NCBI GenBank assembly: GCA_003671025.1
Contig: QWPW01000006.1
Span: forward strand, 45,083-109,082
Reading direction: 5' to 3'
Origin: Planctomycetota bacterium
GTDB lineage: Bacteria; Planctomycetota; Phycisphaerae; Phycisphaerales; SM1A02
Length of the DNA stretch: 64,000 nucleotides
Position numbers and translations under genes: made by a program. The notes under the pieces are model-generated. The model did no database searches and had not been told where the DNA came from. It saw nothing but the letters and a program-made list of their open reading frames with translations. Below, in pieces: positions 31,335 to 42,271 of this stretch; position 1 is the first letter of the stretch; every line of letters starts with the position of its first letter.

Positions 31335-33733
31335 GAAGTACTCGCTCCCTCGTGGTAACTATTCGCGACTGGATCAACTGATGCGGGCCAAGGAACGCCG
31401 TCGGGCAGTTTCGCGTTAGGGTCGTAACGCAAGCGAATCTCGCCAAATCCGCTGAATCCCGCGTCTCCGGGCAGCGCGCCTTCGCCGTCACCGTCGAGCG
31501 GTCCGAAGTAACCCAGCGTGGTGTTGAAGGATTCAGGTTGGCCGTTGTAGAAGAGCGGACCAACTCCAGGAACAGGACGGTAGGTCATCAACAGCGTGCC
31601 GATGACGTCCGCGGTTCCACGCACATCCATCACGCCTGCGATGATCGTGCCCTTGAGTTTGACGCGTGGGGTGAGGTCGGGATCCGCCGCCACGACGTTG
31701 CTGAAGTTGCCCACATCAACGCTCCAGCCTGGAAGCATCACCGAGCTCCGTTGCAATCGATCCAAGGCCTCCGCGCCCAATGATTCCAACGCTGATTGCA
31801 ATGCCGGTCCGTCGACTTGCAACGCCAAGTCAGGATCGAGTGGATCGCAATAGAAACGTGTGGCTCCAGTGATCTGCACTTTGTTGCGCCAGTGCGTGTA
31901 CTCGTTGGGAGTGTCGCCCGCGATGGAACCGAGAAATGTGCAGCCATCGAAACGTACAGAATTCGAAACTGCGCGCGTATTCGCGTAGACCGTTGCGCCA
32001 ATCTGCGAGGTAACGCCGGGGAAACGAGGCGCGTAGCTGATGACGCCCGCGATGTCGACTTGCTTGAGTGCTCCCGTGTAATTCCAATTCACATCAGTGC
32101 AATTGGTTTCGGTTTCGAGATACACCGTTCCTTCGAAGCGACAATTGCGAAACAGCGGATTGGTCCCCTTGGGGATCTTCACATCGCGGAAGGTCATGTT
32201 CGAATAGATGGGGCGTTGGTAGTAGTCGTAGGCTGCGCTCGATCCGTAGGGAACCGCTTCATAGGGCGCGCTTATCGCGGGCGTGTAGGTTCCACCCGCG
32301 GCTGCTCCTGCAGCGGCTTGGGTGGAGAAGTTGTTGGTGACGTGCGTGGCAAACCACGTGGCGCTGTCGGCGAAATCGGCGGTGGTCACCACGCGCAGTT
32401 CATCTTCGGTCGCTTCGAATTGCACGGCCGATTCGGATTCGCCAGGACGCACTGGTCCTTGCGCGATGCCACGCCAATCTTCTGCGGCCACCGTTTCCCA
32501 CGCGCTCTCGGAAACCCCAAACACCAGTTTTCCCTGGACTTTTGCGTAGTAATCGTCGCCGCTGAGCACGCCGTCGGAGTAGCCCAAACGCACATCGCGT
32601 GCATCGACCACACCATCTTCGTTGCGATCTGGTTTGGCCAGATCGATGAGTCGTGCGAGTTGATCATCAACACCAGAGAATTCTGGTGAGCCCGCATCAA
32701 TGTTCGCAGCAGCAGCACGCGTTGCGTCCCACACCACCATCGCGTCGCCGTCGAGGTCGTACTCGGAGAGGAAGAGATCGAAGTCATCGATGAACTCGTC
32801 ACGATCGAGATCTTGGAAGCTGGTGCCGCTGAGACCTTGGAGCTCGGTGGGATGCGTGGGACGCAAGCGTCCGTCGCCATCACTGTCGTACGCCGCGACC
32901 GCAGCGGCCAGCGCGTTCACTTTCGCAGTGAGCGAGTCGGAGAGGTAGCGGAAATCGGAACGCATGACCAACGGGTCGCCGTTGGCCGCAGTCAACTCAT
33001 CAGCGTTCGTTCCGTACTGTGTGCCCAGTGGTCCTTCGACGATCACGTTCTTGCCGATCATCACGCGGTTGGGCGAAATGATCGCATACTCGATGCGCTT
33101 GCCAATGCTGAACTCCATCGTGAGTGTGCGTTGAATCTCACCATCAACACCCACGCTGGTCACGCGGACACGCGACGTGTTGGGTACGAGTTCGTAGCGC
33201 AAGTCAAACCACAAGCGATCGACGCCCGCTTCGAGGCGCATCGCTTTGGTGGCGAGTGTGCCGTCATCGAGCAACACCGGACGAAGAACATGCTGCGGCA
33301 ATGGCGCAAATGCGCCGACATCCGCCAAGTGCGCATCGCGTATGGCCTCGGCGAGACCATCAGGAGTCGCAGGTCCGTCGAAGCCATCGGCAGCCAGCAC
33401 TTCAATAGTGCCATCACTAGGGCTCCAGTCGCCGCGCCACAAGCGTCCCGCATAGATTGCATCCACAACGCCCTTGTCGATGACAAAGCGACGACATTCA
33501 CGTGCCAATCGTCGCTGCGCGAAGATCAATCCGCTTTCGGCGGCGCTTTGTGCGCGCGAAACTTTGAGCGAGCTGTCTGCAGTGCGCAGATTGCCTTGCG
33601 CCACGACGGCCATCGTCGCCGCGAGCGAGGCGAAGATCACCAAGAACATCATGGCCAAGATGCTTGCGACACCACGACGCACGCGTGTGCGTGCCGCAAG
33701 GTGGTGACGCAAAGATGTCTCGAGTGGCTTCAT
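31331..33733 (-). CDS. PilX-like pilus assembly protein, large, with EF-hand/dockerin-like loops
   Basis: N-terminal RRGVASILAMMFLVIFASLAATMAVVAQGNLRTADSSLKVSRAQSAAESGLIFAQR; DSDGDG, DLDRDE, DRNEDG loops. Confidence 0.75.
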   Translation of the reverse strand: MKPLETSLRHHLAARTRVRRGVASILAMMFLVIFASLAATMAVVAQGNLRTADSSLKVSRAQSAAESGLIFAQRRLARECRRFVIDKGVVDAIYAGRLWRGDWSPSDGTIEVLAADGFDGPATPDGLAEAIRDAHLADVGAFAPLPQHVLRPVLLDDGTLATKAMRLEAGVDRLWFDLRYELVPNTSRVRVTSVGVDGEIQRTLTMEFSIGKRIEYAIISPNRVMIGKNVIVEGPLGTQYGTNADELTAANGDPLVMRSDFRYLSDSLTAKVNALAAAVAAYDSDGDGRLRPTHPTELQGLSGTSFQDLDRDEFIDDFDLFLSEYDLDGDAMVVWDATRAAAANIDAGSPEFSGVDDQLARLIDLAKPDRNEDGVVDARDVRLGYSDGVLSGDDYYAKVQGKLVFGVSESAWETVAAEDWRGIAQGPVRPGESESAVQFEATEDELRVVTTADFADSATWFATHVTNNFSTQAAAGAAAGGTYTPAISAPYEAVPYGSSAAYDYYQRPIYSNMTFRDVKIPKGTNPLFRNCRFEGTVYLETETNCTDVNWNYTGALKQVDIAGVISYAPRFPGVTSQIGATVYANTRAVSNSVRFDGCTFLGSIAGDTPNEYTHWRNKVQITGATRFYCDPLDPDLALQVDGPALQSALESLGAEALDRLQRSSVMLPGWSVDVGNFSNVVAADPDLTPRVKLKGTIIAGVMDVRGTADVIGTLLMTYRPVPGVGPLFYNGQPESFNTTLGYFGPLDGDGEGALPGDAGFSGFGEIRLRYDPNAKLPDGVPWPASVDPVANSYHEGASTS

Positions 33734-33809
33734 GAGTGAAGAGTGTTCGTTTGTAGCCTCATCGATCGGGCATTGACGTTTGACTTACGCGTGACATCAA
33801 TCACGCGTT

Positions 33810-34376
33810 TCAACCAGGCGCAATCCAAGCGACGCGCGTGATTTCACGCGGCGCGTCATCGGCAACCCCCTGATACTCAACGATGACGCGCACGCGCACC
33901 GTGGTGCTCGCGCCGTCAGCGACAACATGGGTGATCTCAAACGGATCCACATGTTCCACCATCACGCGCTGCGACCAACCGGCCATGTCGGGGATGGGGA
34001 GACCGAGCGCATTGAGCGGACCGTTTCCCAGCGCAAAGGAGAAGGTCACACCATCACCATCGTCACCGTCGAAGTCATCGAGGTCATCGAAGTCTTCGAT
34101 GCTGATTTCGTTGGGTTCTGGTCCCCAAAACGAATCGCCAGTGACAGGATCGCGATAGGGAAGATGAAGCGTGAGTTCACGAATCTCGTTGCCCAATCGC
34201 TGCGCCGTACTCGCGTGCGTCGACCACTCGTTTTGCTTGAAAAAGGCTTGCTGCGCAGACATGATCGCGAGCACGCCTGTTCCCACAATGATCGTGGCCA
34301 ACGCTGTTTCGATCAGGGTGAAGCCACGCGCGCGCGCCGTGGTGATTGCGGAGTTGTCACGGTGATGAGTGAGCAT
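33810..34376 (-). CDS. Prepilin-type protein (PilV-like)
   Basis: ARGFTLIETALATIIVGTGVLA. Confidence 0.8.
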   Translation of the reverse strand: MLTHHRDNSAITTARARGFTLIETALATIIVGTGVLAIMSAQQAFFKQNEWSTHASTAQRLGNEIRELTLHLPYRDPVTGDSFWGPEPNEISIEDFDDLDDFDGDDGDGVTFSFALGNGPLNALGLPIPDMAGWSQRVMVEHVDPFEITHVVADGASTTVRVRVIVEYQGVADDAPREITRVAWIAPG

Positions 34377-34378
34377 CG

Positions 34379-35614
34379 TTACTTTCCCGAGACGAGGCTG
34401 GACATCTTGAAGATCGGCAGAATGATGGCCATGGCGATGAAGCCAACCACTGAACCCATGAGCACAATCATGATGGGTTCGATCATGCTGGTCACTGTCT
34501 TGATCGCGTCCTTGAGTGCCTTGGCGTAGAAGATGGAAATCTCGTCGAGCACTTCGCCGAGCTTTCCCGATTCTTCACCAGCGGAAATCATCTGAATCAC
34601 TGAGCGAGGAAGCAGCGTGCTGCGCGCCAATTGCGTCTGCACCTTCTTGCCTTGCTTCACTGCGCCATACACCGAGCGCCACATGCGCTTGTAATGTCGA
34701 TTGCCCGAGATGTCGCCGGTGATGGCGATGGTGTCGAGCATGGGGACGCCTGCGTTGAGCAGCTCGCCCATGGTTTGCAGCGAGCGACTGATGTACAGCG
34801 CGCGGAACATGCGTCGAATCAACGGCGCGGAAATCTTGAAGCGATCCCACCAGTTGCCACCGACTTCGGTGCGAATGAACGCGAGGAAACCACCGATGCC
34901 CATGAACGCGGCCAACAGCAGCAACCACCACCACTCGACCATGAAGCTCGAGAGCGTCATAAGAAAACGAGTTGGTCCAGGCAGCGCGTCTTCTTTGCCT
35001 TTGAACACGCCAGCAAAACTCGGCAGCACGAACGTGAGCAAGAACACTGTGGTCGACACCGCCATGGTGGCGATGATGCCGGGATAGATGCTCGCGCCGA
35101 TCACCATCTTGCGCGTCTCAATTTCTTGCGCGAGATAGGCGGCGATACGGTCAAGCATGCGCGAGAACGAACCCGACATCTCCGACGCCTTGACCATGTT
35201 CACGTAGAGCGCGCCAAACAACTTGGGATGTTTCGCGATGGCCTCGGAGAACTGCTTACCGCTTTCGACGTCGGCCTTGATTTGCGCCAAAATGCGGCGG
35301 AACTTCACGTTCTGCACTTGATCGGCAATGCCTTCGAGTGCCGCGCGAATCGAGATACCTGCGCGAATCATCACCGCGAGTTGGGTCGTAAAGTCGAGAA
35401 TATCTTTCTGCGATGGGCCCGATGCGTAGTTGAATTTGCGCAGCGTCGCGCGAATGTCGTCGCCTCCCGCAACGATGGGCACCAGTTGCACCACGTGATC
35501 GCCACGGGCGCGCAGCAGTTGTGCGGCTCCGGCGACGCTGTCTGCGGATAGCACGCCGGCGATGAGTTCGCCTCGTTCGTTGCGCGCTTGAAAACGATAG
35601 TGCTGCGTAGGCAT
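34379..35614 (-). CDS. Type IV pilus/type II secretion inner-membrane platform protein (PilC/GspF family)
   Basis: FTTQLAVMIRAGISIRAALE; three TM segments; ISAGEESGKLGEVLDEIS. Confidence 0.92.
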   Translation of the reverse strand: MPTQHYRFQARNERGELIAGVLSADSVAGAAQLLRARGDHVVQLVPIVAGGDDIRATLRKFNYASGPSQKDILDFTTQLAVMIRAGISIRAALEGIADQVQNVKFRRILAQIKADVESGKQFSEAIAKHPKLFGALYVNMVKASEMSGSFSRMLDRIAAYLAQEIETRKMVIGASIYPGIIATMAVSTTVFLLTFVLPSFAGVFKGKEDALPGPTRFLMTLSSFMVEWWWLLLLAAFMGIGGFLAFIRTEVGGNWWDRFKISAPLIRRMFRALYISRSLQTMGELLNAGVPMLDTIAITGDISGNRHYKRMWRSVYGAVKQGKKVQTQLARSTLLPRSVIQMISAGEESGKLGEVLDEISIFYAKALKDAIKTVTSMIEPIMIVLMGSVVGFIAMAIILPIFKMSSLVSGK

Positions 35615-35617
35615 GAG

Positions 35618-36730
35618 TTACGCCGCCAACATTCGGTCGAGCTTGTCGGGAAACGACGCCTGCGCCACTGCGTCGTCGCGCGAAATCATGCCGTTGAAGT
35701 AGAGCTCCGCAATCGAGTTGTCCAGAGTGGTCATTCCGATGGAACGACTGGTCTCGATGACGTTGGGGATTTCGTAGGTGCGCGCTTCGCGAATGATGTT
35801 GCGCACCGCGGGCGTGCACAGCATCACTTCGATGGCCGGAACCATGCCCGGCTTGTCGATGCGACGAAACAGCGTTTGTGAAATCACCGCTTGCAGTGTG
35901 TTGGCCAACATCGCGCGAATCTGATTCTGCTGATTCGCGGGATACATGTCGACGATGCGCTCGACAGTCTGACTGGCGTTGACGGTGTGCAACGTCGAGA
36001 GCACCAAGTGCCCAGTTTCTGCGGCAGTAATTGCCAATGCAGTGGTGTCGAGGTCGCGCATTTCACCGACGAGAATGATGTCGGGATCTTGACGCAACGC
36101 ATGTTTGAGACCGCTGGCAAACGTTGGCATGTCGGCGCCGAGTTCGCGTTGCTCGATCAAACACTTCTGACTTTGAAACGTGTACTCCACGGGATCTTCG
36201 AGCGTGATGATGTGCTTGCGATAGCGCTCATTCATCGCTTGAATCATCGCGGCGAGGGTGGTCGATTTACCCGAACCGGTATCACCCGTGACCAACACCA
36301 ATCCGCGCGGCAGATAGGTGAGGCGGGTGATGACCTCGGGGAGATTCAACATCGCCAGCGGCGGAACCTTGGTGCGAATTGCACGCATGGCCATGCCCAC
36401 CACGCCGCGCTGCATGTGCGCGTTGACGCGGTAACGACGAAAGCCTGGGATTTCGTAGGAGAAATCGAGATCGAGATGCTGTTCGAAATGACGACGCTGG
36501 TGTTCATTGGTCACCGACGCCAACACCCGCCACATGTCTTCACCCGAGAGCTCGGGCATATCGAGTGGCTGCATCACGGTCTGCGAACGAATCATCGGTG
36601 GATGACCGGAGACGAGATGGATATCCGAGGCGTCGGCCTCGTTGGCTTTTCTGAGGATGTCATTAAGCGGTGATGATTCCGACACGAGCGAGTCCCTCCG
36701 AGTGACTGTCGTCATCGGTCGCAGGGTCAA
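35618..36730 (-). CDS. pilT: Twitching motility ATPase PilT family
   Basis: ASDIHLVSGHPPMIR, VTGDTGSGKSTTLAAMI, LVGEMRDLDTTALAITAAETGHLVLSTLHT. Confidence 0.93.
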   Translation of the reverse strand: MTLRPMTTVTRRDSLVSESSPLNDILRKANEADASDIHLVSGHPPMIRSQTVMQPLDMPELSGEDMWRVLASVTNEHQRRHFEQHLDLDFSYEIPGFRRYRVNAHMQRGVVGMAMRAIRTKVPPLAMLNLPEVITRLTYLPRGLVLVTGDTGSGKSTTLAAMIQAMNERYRKHIITLEDPVEYTFQSQKCLIEQRELGADMPTFASGLKHALRQDPDIILVGEMRDLDTTALAITAAETGHLVLSTLHTVNASQTVERIVDMYPANQQNQIRAMLANTLQAVISQTLFRRIDKPGMVPAIEVMLCTPAVRNIIREARTYEIPNVIETSRSIGMTTLDNSIAELYFNGMISRDDAVAQASFPDKLDRMLAA

Positions 36731-36865
36731 CGCAAGTGAGGAGCGCGAGTGAGCGAGTGGATTTCCATCACGCGCACGGTGGTGCAGATGTCACGGCGCG
36801 AACACATCGACCGTTACAGGGCGTTGCGCCGAACACGCGGCAGGTATTACACAAGGTTGGGTTGT

Positions 36866-37378
36866 TTACCCGCCCTGGGCGGGAGTCGTCGCGATGGGCG
36901 GAGTTTCCGATGGCGTCGTCGGCGCGGGGCGAATCGAGTCGCCGCGTCCATCGACGCTGGTCGCGGTCTTGAGAATTCCCGCTTCATACAAGATGCGCAC
37001 CACCGACTCGGGATCGCGATACCCAAGCGTTCCCGTAACCGTCCACGATGTCGCACCACCCTGCAGACTCGCGGTGGGAACGACCGCAGGAATCGTCGCA
37101 GTCACGCGCTCGCCCGGCGGCAACGCGCGCAGCGCCGCCCACTTTCCACCGTAGGCCGCGCCATCTGCAAGTCGCAGCACGTAGTCGTATTCGATGAGTT
37201 CGATCTCATCTTCGCCGGGGTTCAACAGTTCGAGTGTGATGACGACCGCAGTCGTGTCACCTTTGGATGATCCGATGGTGACGGCGGATGCTTGCGCCTT
37301 GGGACGAACGAGCGTGCAGCCTGTCGTAAGCACGAGCGCAAATGCGCAAACGCAGGCAAAACTCCAGCGTTTCGTCAT
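36866..37378 (-). CDS. Putative lipoprotein with LEA/WHy-like domain
   Basis: MTKRWSFACVCAFALVLTTGC lipobox; LELLNPGEDEIELIEYDYVLRLADG. Confidence 0.6.
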   Translation of the reverse strand: MTKRWSFACVCAFALVLTTGCTLVRPKAQASAVTIGSSKGDTTAVVITLELLNPGEDEIELIEYDYVLRLADGAAYGGKWAALRALPPGERVTATIPAVVPTASLQGGATSWTVTGTLGYRDPESVVRILYEAGILKTATSVDGRGDSIRPAPTTPSETPPIATTPAQGG

Positions 37379-37547
37379 CGCGAGGTCACGCACGATGTGG
37401 GACGCAAACGGATGCGCAAAGCGATGAGCGTGGAGATTTGAAGGTCGGCACATGCACCTTTGAATGTAGCAGGATCGTTGCGGATTCTCCGCGTGTACAG
37501 AGTCACGCGAGCCTGTGTTGTGAATCGCTCTTGGTTACGCTTTGTCT

Positions 37548-40500
37548 ATGCCGCGCATCCGCTGCAACACCGCTGATCTAGATGCTTGCGCCACTCAGCA
37601 GCATGCATGGTCGAGTGCGTGCATCACGCGCGGAGTCCGCAGTTTTCCGTGGCGCGCGCCGGTCATCAATCATCAACTGTTACTAGTGGGCGTGTGTTTC
37701 ATCGTCACGATGCAGTTGCCGTGGAACAGCGCGTGCATGGCGCAGCAATCGACGATGCCCGCCATCGCGGACTCGCCCACCGCGCAAGCTCTCTTTGAAG
37801 AAGCGTTGGCGCAAGCTGCGGAAAACCCCGCGGAAAGCGCGCGTATCGCGCGGCGACTGCTCGACGAGTACGGAACCAAAGTGATTCGCATCGGTGACGC
37901 GAGCGATGGTTTGTTCGCGTCGGTCTCGGATGAAACCGAGCGCATGTTGCTCGCGACTCCTTCGGTGTTGACGCGCTTTCGCGATGCGCAATCGCGCGAT
38001 GCGCAGCGCATGTTGGATGAACTCGGTCCGCTGGTGACTGCGGCGCGTCGACGACTGACTCCTGCGGGATTGGTCGCGACCATTCTCGTGGCGCAACGCG
38101 CGTTGCATTCGGACCGACCTGCGGAAGCGGTGGCGGCGTTGTCGCGCGTGAGTGCGCATCCAGATTTGCGCGGCGCAGAAGCCATCGCATGCGCAGGCAT
38201 CGAAGCGTCTGCGCGGAGACGTCTCGGCGATGCATTGGGCGCAGACATTGCGTTGGCGCGATTGGAAGCGCTCGCAGCCGACGCGCGAATCAACGTGGAG
38301 AACGCGTCAACAGCGCAGCTCCAAGCACAAGCACGGTTGTTGTCCGACGTGACGGCAGCGCTGGCATCGGCGCGCGCAACTGTGGTCGAGCACAACGCAA
38401 CTCGGGCGCGTTCACCGTTGCTCACAGGAACCGCGACGGAAATCCCCGCGACATCATGGCGCGAGATTTGGTCGCTCGATCTCGAAGAGACGCTCTTTCA
38501 GCGGCTCTTCACCGAGATGCTCGCGCAACAGTCACCGAAAGTCTTCGAGCGCAATCGCAACGCCGCGAGTTGGATGACGGTTGTTCCGACGGTGTTGGGT
38601 AAACGCATCTTTGTGCACGAAGGTCAACGCGTGCGCGCGGTGGATGCAGACTCGCGCGATGAACTCTGGTCGCGTGATCTCGGTGGTGTTGGTGTCGAAC
38701 GCGATGTCGGTGGTGTCGGTGATCTCTCCGTCGTGGCCGTCGATGAAGGCGCGCTCGTCGTGTACGAAGGTCATGCGTTCACCAACGCACGCAGCGGTGC
38801 CGCGCGTGTGTGGTGTCTTGACCCGCGCACGGGCGACAAGCGTTGGAGCATTGATCTTGATGGACACGAAGGACGCAACGAACTCGCGGGACTCTTTCCC
38901 GTGGGCACGCCGCTGCTCTTGCCTGAATTGATTGTGGTCTCCGCGCGCAAGCCCACGCAACGACTGGAGCAAGTCGATTGGTTGTTGGCGCTTGATCGCC
39001 GCGACGGCAGCGTGGTGTGGAGTTCATCAATTGCAGGCGCGCCAGGAATTCGCGCACTCGCGGGCCGTCGACACGCGGGCATCGTGGTCGACGGCGCGTC
39101 CATCGTCGATGCGACTCCGCTAGGCGCAGTAGCCAGTGTGCGCGCGACTGACGGTGCGATCGAATGGCTGCGTCGATTTCCAGTTCCGCTGCGCGAGCCG
39201 CGTTACACCGCAGAACCGTGGGAGTTCGGTGGTCCTGCGATTGCCGCGCAACGCATCTTCGTCATCGCGCCTGATGAGAGCGAGATCTACGCGCTCAATC
39301 GAAACAACGGCGCGTTGCTCGAAGCGAAACCGATTGGTCCGGGCACGCAGTGGGAAAGTCCGCGCTATCTCATCACTGCGATGAGTACGCCGGCGCCTTC
39401 GTCTTCGCGCGCAAGTGGCGAAGCCGTGAACGAAGAGGACGCGCGCGCCGCAACTCCGATGGTGCTTGGTGTGGGCAGCGACATCGTCGCGTTTGATGCG
39501 CGTGACCTCTCGAAGCGGGTATGGAGTTTCGCGGAGAACACGAAGTCGTTGCAGCCGCAGCGCACTGGTCTGGACAATCGCACGGGAATTCGCGGGCGGG
39601 TGAGCATTGCGGGTAACGCAGTGCTCGTGCCTGGCGTCGATGAGTTCACGATTCTTGATTTGAGTACGGGCGCGATCGTCGCGCGCATTCCCGGGCAGCG
39701 TCCCGCCAACGCAGTGATGGCTGATGACCGCATCATTGCCGCCGGTGATGAGTCGCTGCGCATCTTGATGCCGCCCGCGCGTGCCGAGTTGATTCTGCGC
39801 GAACGTCTCGCGTTGATGCCTGACGATCCCGCAGCGGCGCTCGCGTTACTTGATCTCGCACAAGCGACCGCGCGTCCCGCGTTGGCCATCGAAGCCGCGC
39901 GTGCAGCAGCAGCCGCATTGGCGCGCGGCATGGGAAACGAAGCTATTCGCGCCGATGCGATCGAACGACTCATCGTGCTCGCGTCCACCAATCCTGATGT
40001 GGGCGATGTCGCGCATCACATTGCCAGTGAACTCGTGAACACTCCCAAGTTGCGCGTGCGCGAGTTGTTGGCGCGCGGAGATTTCTTGCGCACCGCAGGC
40101 CGCCCCGTCGAAGCGATCGAATGCTGGCGCGCGTTGGCAGTGGACGAGGCGCTCGCGTCGGTGCTGGTGAGCAACGTCGTCGGCAGCGAGGTCGGCAACA
40201 ATGGAGTGGCGCGTTGCGTGCGACTCGAAGCGCTCTCGCGTTTAGCGCGTATCTCTGCGCGCGACGCCACGATCTCTACGCAACTCGAAGGGTCGGCGAC
40301 TGCGGCGCTGATCGAGTTGCGCGCCGCGTTGATCAACGACGCGACGAATGAATCGAGGCAACGTGCTGCGTTCATTCACGCACATCCGCGCACGCAAGTT
40401 GCGGTGGACTACGCGTTGGAGTGGATGCGCCTGTCGCAACTTTCGCCGCAAACTCCGCTGCACGACAAAGCATGCGCCGAGTCCGCACTGCGCGCGACAT

Positions 40501-42086
40501 TGCTCGATGCACTCGTCGCACCAGCGCGAGTGGATCTCGTTGATGCGGCACGCGCGCAACTCGAGCTTCACGGTGATGCGATGCAAAACGCGCGCGTGAC
40601 TCGGCGTATCGACAACTTGTTTGTCGCGAGCGGAGTTGATCGCGCGGGTCGCGCCGTGCGCGAATCGCGACTGCCTCGCGTGGGAACCGAAGTGGGAACT
40701 GGTGTTGATCTGCGCGCGCGTCTCGCGCGATACGACGGCGGTGCCTACGCAGGCCGCGCCGCAAATCTCGCGCTCGGCATACACGAGGGCGCGTTGGTGC
40801 GATTGAGCGAAGCCGATCTCTCCATCATGTGGCGCCTGCGATTGGACGACCGCGACCCGTTGGTGTTGTGGGCTTCGGATCGCATCGTGTTGTGGCAGTC
40901 CGTGGCGCAGGGCAGAGAAGGTGCGTTAGTCATCGATGCGTCGGGTGGCACAGTGCTCTACGCAACGCCGCGCGCGCATGAGTTGTGGCCAGTCGACGGA
41001 GACAAAAAAACTGCAGCGACTGTTTCCGATCCTCGCGCTGGTGTTGGCGACGGCGGAGTCGAGCCGTGGAAGATCATTCCCTTCTGTGATCAAGATTCGC
41101 TCGTCCTCGTGCGCGGTGATGGCGATGTCGCTCGATTCGCCCTCGCCGACAACACGCTGAATCCACGGACAGCGCGCGCGGTGCTTCAACATGTCACCGC
41201 CGCAAGTTTGCACGATGGAACACTGACGCTTGCGGGCCGCGTCGAACGCGAAGGCGTGATGTCGACGCAAGTCGTCGTACTCGATCCCGTCACGCTCACG
41301 GAACGATTTCGCTTCGAGCCGGTGACGTCGCTCGAAGTGCGTTGGTGCTTCGCGACGGCGCTCGGTGAAGTGTTTGTGGGCACCGCGGTCGGTGTCGAGC
41401 GTTGGACCGTCGACGCGTTCGGCGTTGCGCGCCCTTCGCTTGCGGCGGCGAGTTCAGATCTGTTTGAGAGTCGTATGCCTACGCTGCTCGGCGCGTCGCT
41501 GATGGTGGTTGATCGCTCCGATCGACCGCTGCGCATTCCGTTTTTCGAAGGCGTGGTGACGCCGATGATTCTTGCCGACGCGGCAGACGGACGCGTGCAA
41601 TCGTTCCGCGGCATGCAGACGATTGCTCAGGGTTTGTTGATGCACTGGGATGACCGCGTGGGATTGCTCGCGGCTAACGGTGAGTGGATCGGCGTTGACT
41701 CCACCGCACAAGAGCGCAACTTCGTCGCGGTGCTGCCCACCGAAACCGCAGTGCTCCAAGTCGCGGGAGCGGGAGTCCTCGACCTCATGGGCGCCGATCC
41801 CGCCTCGAGCCGCGTCGAATACGCGTACCTCGTGAATGCGCTCTCGCCCGAGCATGGTTTGCGCTTGACCAATGAGGGATTCGCGGTGTCCACATCCAAA
41901 GTCGACCGAGCCATGGTCATCGACGGATGGCTGCTTCTCTCGTCCACGCGCGGCACCGCGGCGGTAGCGCTTCCTGCAGTTTCTCCGCCGTTACAAGCGG
42001 TTTCCGCGGTTGCGCCGGGTGATGGTGTCGCACCTCATGCCGTCAACTCGACGGCCACTCCAGCGCACGCGAAGACCACTCCGTAA
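37548..42086 (+). CDS. Large PQQ-binding-like beta-propeller repeat protein with signal peptide
   Basis: 1514-aa ORF with multiple PQQ-like blades (VRAVDADSRDELWSRDLGG, LDPRTGDKRWSIDLDG, LDRRDGSVVWSSSIAG, LNRNNGALLEAKPIG). Confidence 0.85.
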   Translation: MPRIRCNTADLDACATQQHAWSSACITRGVRSFPWRAPVINHQLLLVGVCFIVTMQLPWNSACMAQQSTMPAIADSPTAQALFEEALAQAAENPAESARIARRLLDEYGTKVIRIGDASDGLFASVSDETERMLLATPSVLTRFRDAQSRDAQRMLDELGPLVTAARRRLTPAGLVATILVAQRALHSDRPAEAVAALSRVSAHPDLRGAEAIACAGIEASARRRLGDALGADIALARLEALAADARINVENASTAQLQAQARLLSDVTAALASARATVVEHNATRARSPLLTGTATEIPATSWREIWSLDLEETLFQRLFTEMLAQQSPKVFERNRNAASWMTVVPTVLGKRIFVHEGQRVRAVDADSRDELWSRDLGGVGVERDVGGVGDLSVVAVDEGALVVYEGHAFTNARSGAARVWCLDPRTGDKRWSIDLDGHEGRNELAGLFPVGTPLLLPELIVVSARKPTQRLEQVDWLLALDRRDGSVVWSSSIAGAPGIRALAGRRHAGIVVDGASIVDATPLGAVASVRATDGAIEWLRRFPVPLREPRYTAEPWEFGGPAIAAQRIFVIAPDESEIYALNRNNGALLEAKPIGPGTQWESPRYLITAMSTPAPSSSRASGEAVNEEDARAATPMVLGVGSDIVAFDARDLSKRVWSFAENTKSLQPQRTGLDNRTGIRGRVSIAGNAVLVPGVDEFTILDLSTGAIVARIPGQRPANAVMADDRIIAAGDESLRILMPPARAELILRERLALMPDDPAAALALLDLAQATARPALAIEAARAAAAALARGMGNEAIRADAIERLIVLASTNPDVGDVAHHIASELVNTPKLRVRELLARGDFLRTAGRPVEAIECWRALAVDEALASVLVSNVVGSEVGNNGVARCVRLEALSRLARISARDATISTQLEGSATAALIELRAALINDATNESRQRAAFIHAHPRTQVAVDYALEWMRLSQLSPQTPLHDKACAESALRATLLDALVAPARVDLVDAARAQLELHGDAMQNARVTRRIDNLFVASGVDRAGRAVRESRLPRVGTEVGTGVDLRARLARYDGGAYAGRAANLALGIHEGALVRLSEADLSIMWRLRLDDRDPLVLWASDRIVLWQSVAQGREGALVIDASGGTVLYATPRAHELWPVDGDKKTAATVSDPRAGVGDGGVEPWKIIPFCDQDSLVLVRGDGDVARFALADNTLNPRTARAVLQHVTAASLHDGTLTLAGRVEREGVMSTQVVVLDPVTLTERFRFEPVTSLEVRWCFATALGEVFVGTAVGVERWTVDAFGVARPSLAAASSDLFESRMPTLLGASLMVVDRSDRPLRIPFFEGVVTPMILADAADGRVQSFRGMQTIAQGLLMHWDDRVGLLAANGEWIGVDSTAQERNFVAVLPTETAVLQVAGAGVLDLMGADPASSRVEYAYLVNALSPEHGLRLTNEGFAVSTSKVDRAMVIDGWLLLSSTRGTAAVALPAVSPPLQAVSAVAPGDGVAPHAVNSTATPAHAKTTP

Positions 42087-42271
42087 TGGGGTAAATTTTC
42101 GAAGACATTGAGCCGCGCCGTGGGCATGAATGATGCGCCATATTTTGTGGCGTGGTGGGTTGACAGATTGGTGTACAAGCGCGACAAACCCGCTCCCATC
42201 GGCGCGAATTCTTAGCGCGCCACGCATCACCAATGCGTGCATCTCGATGTATCGCTTGCAGGTCTTTCACT

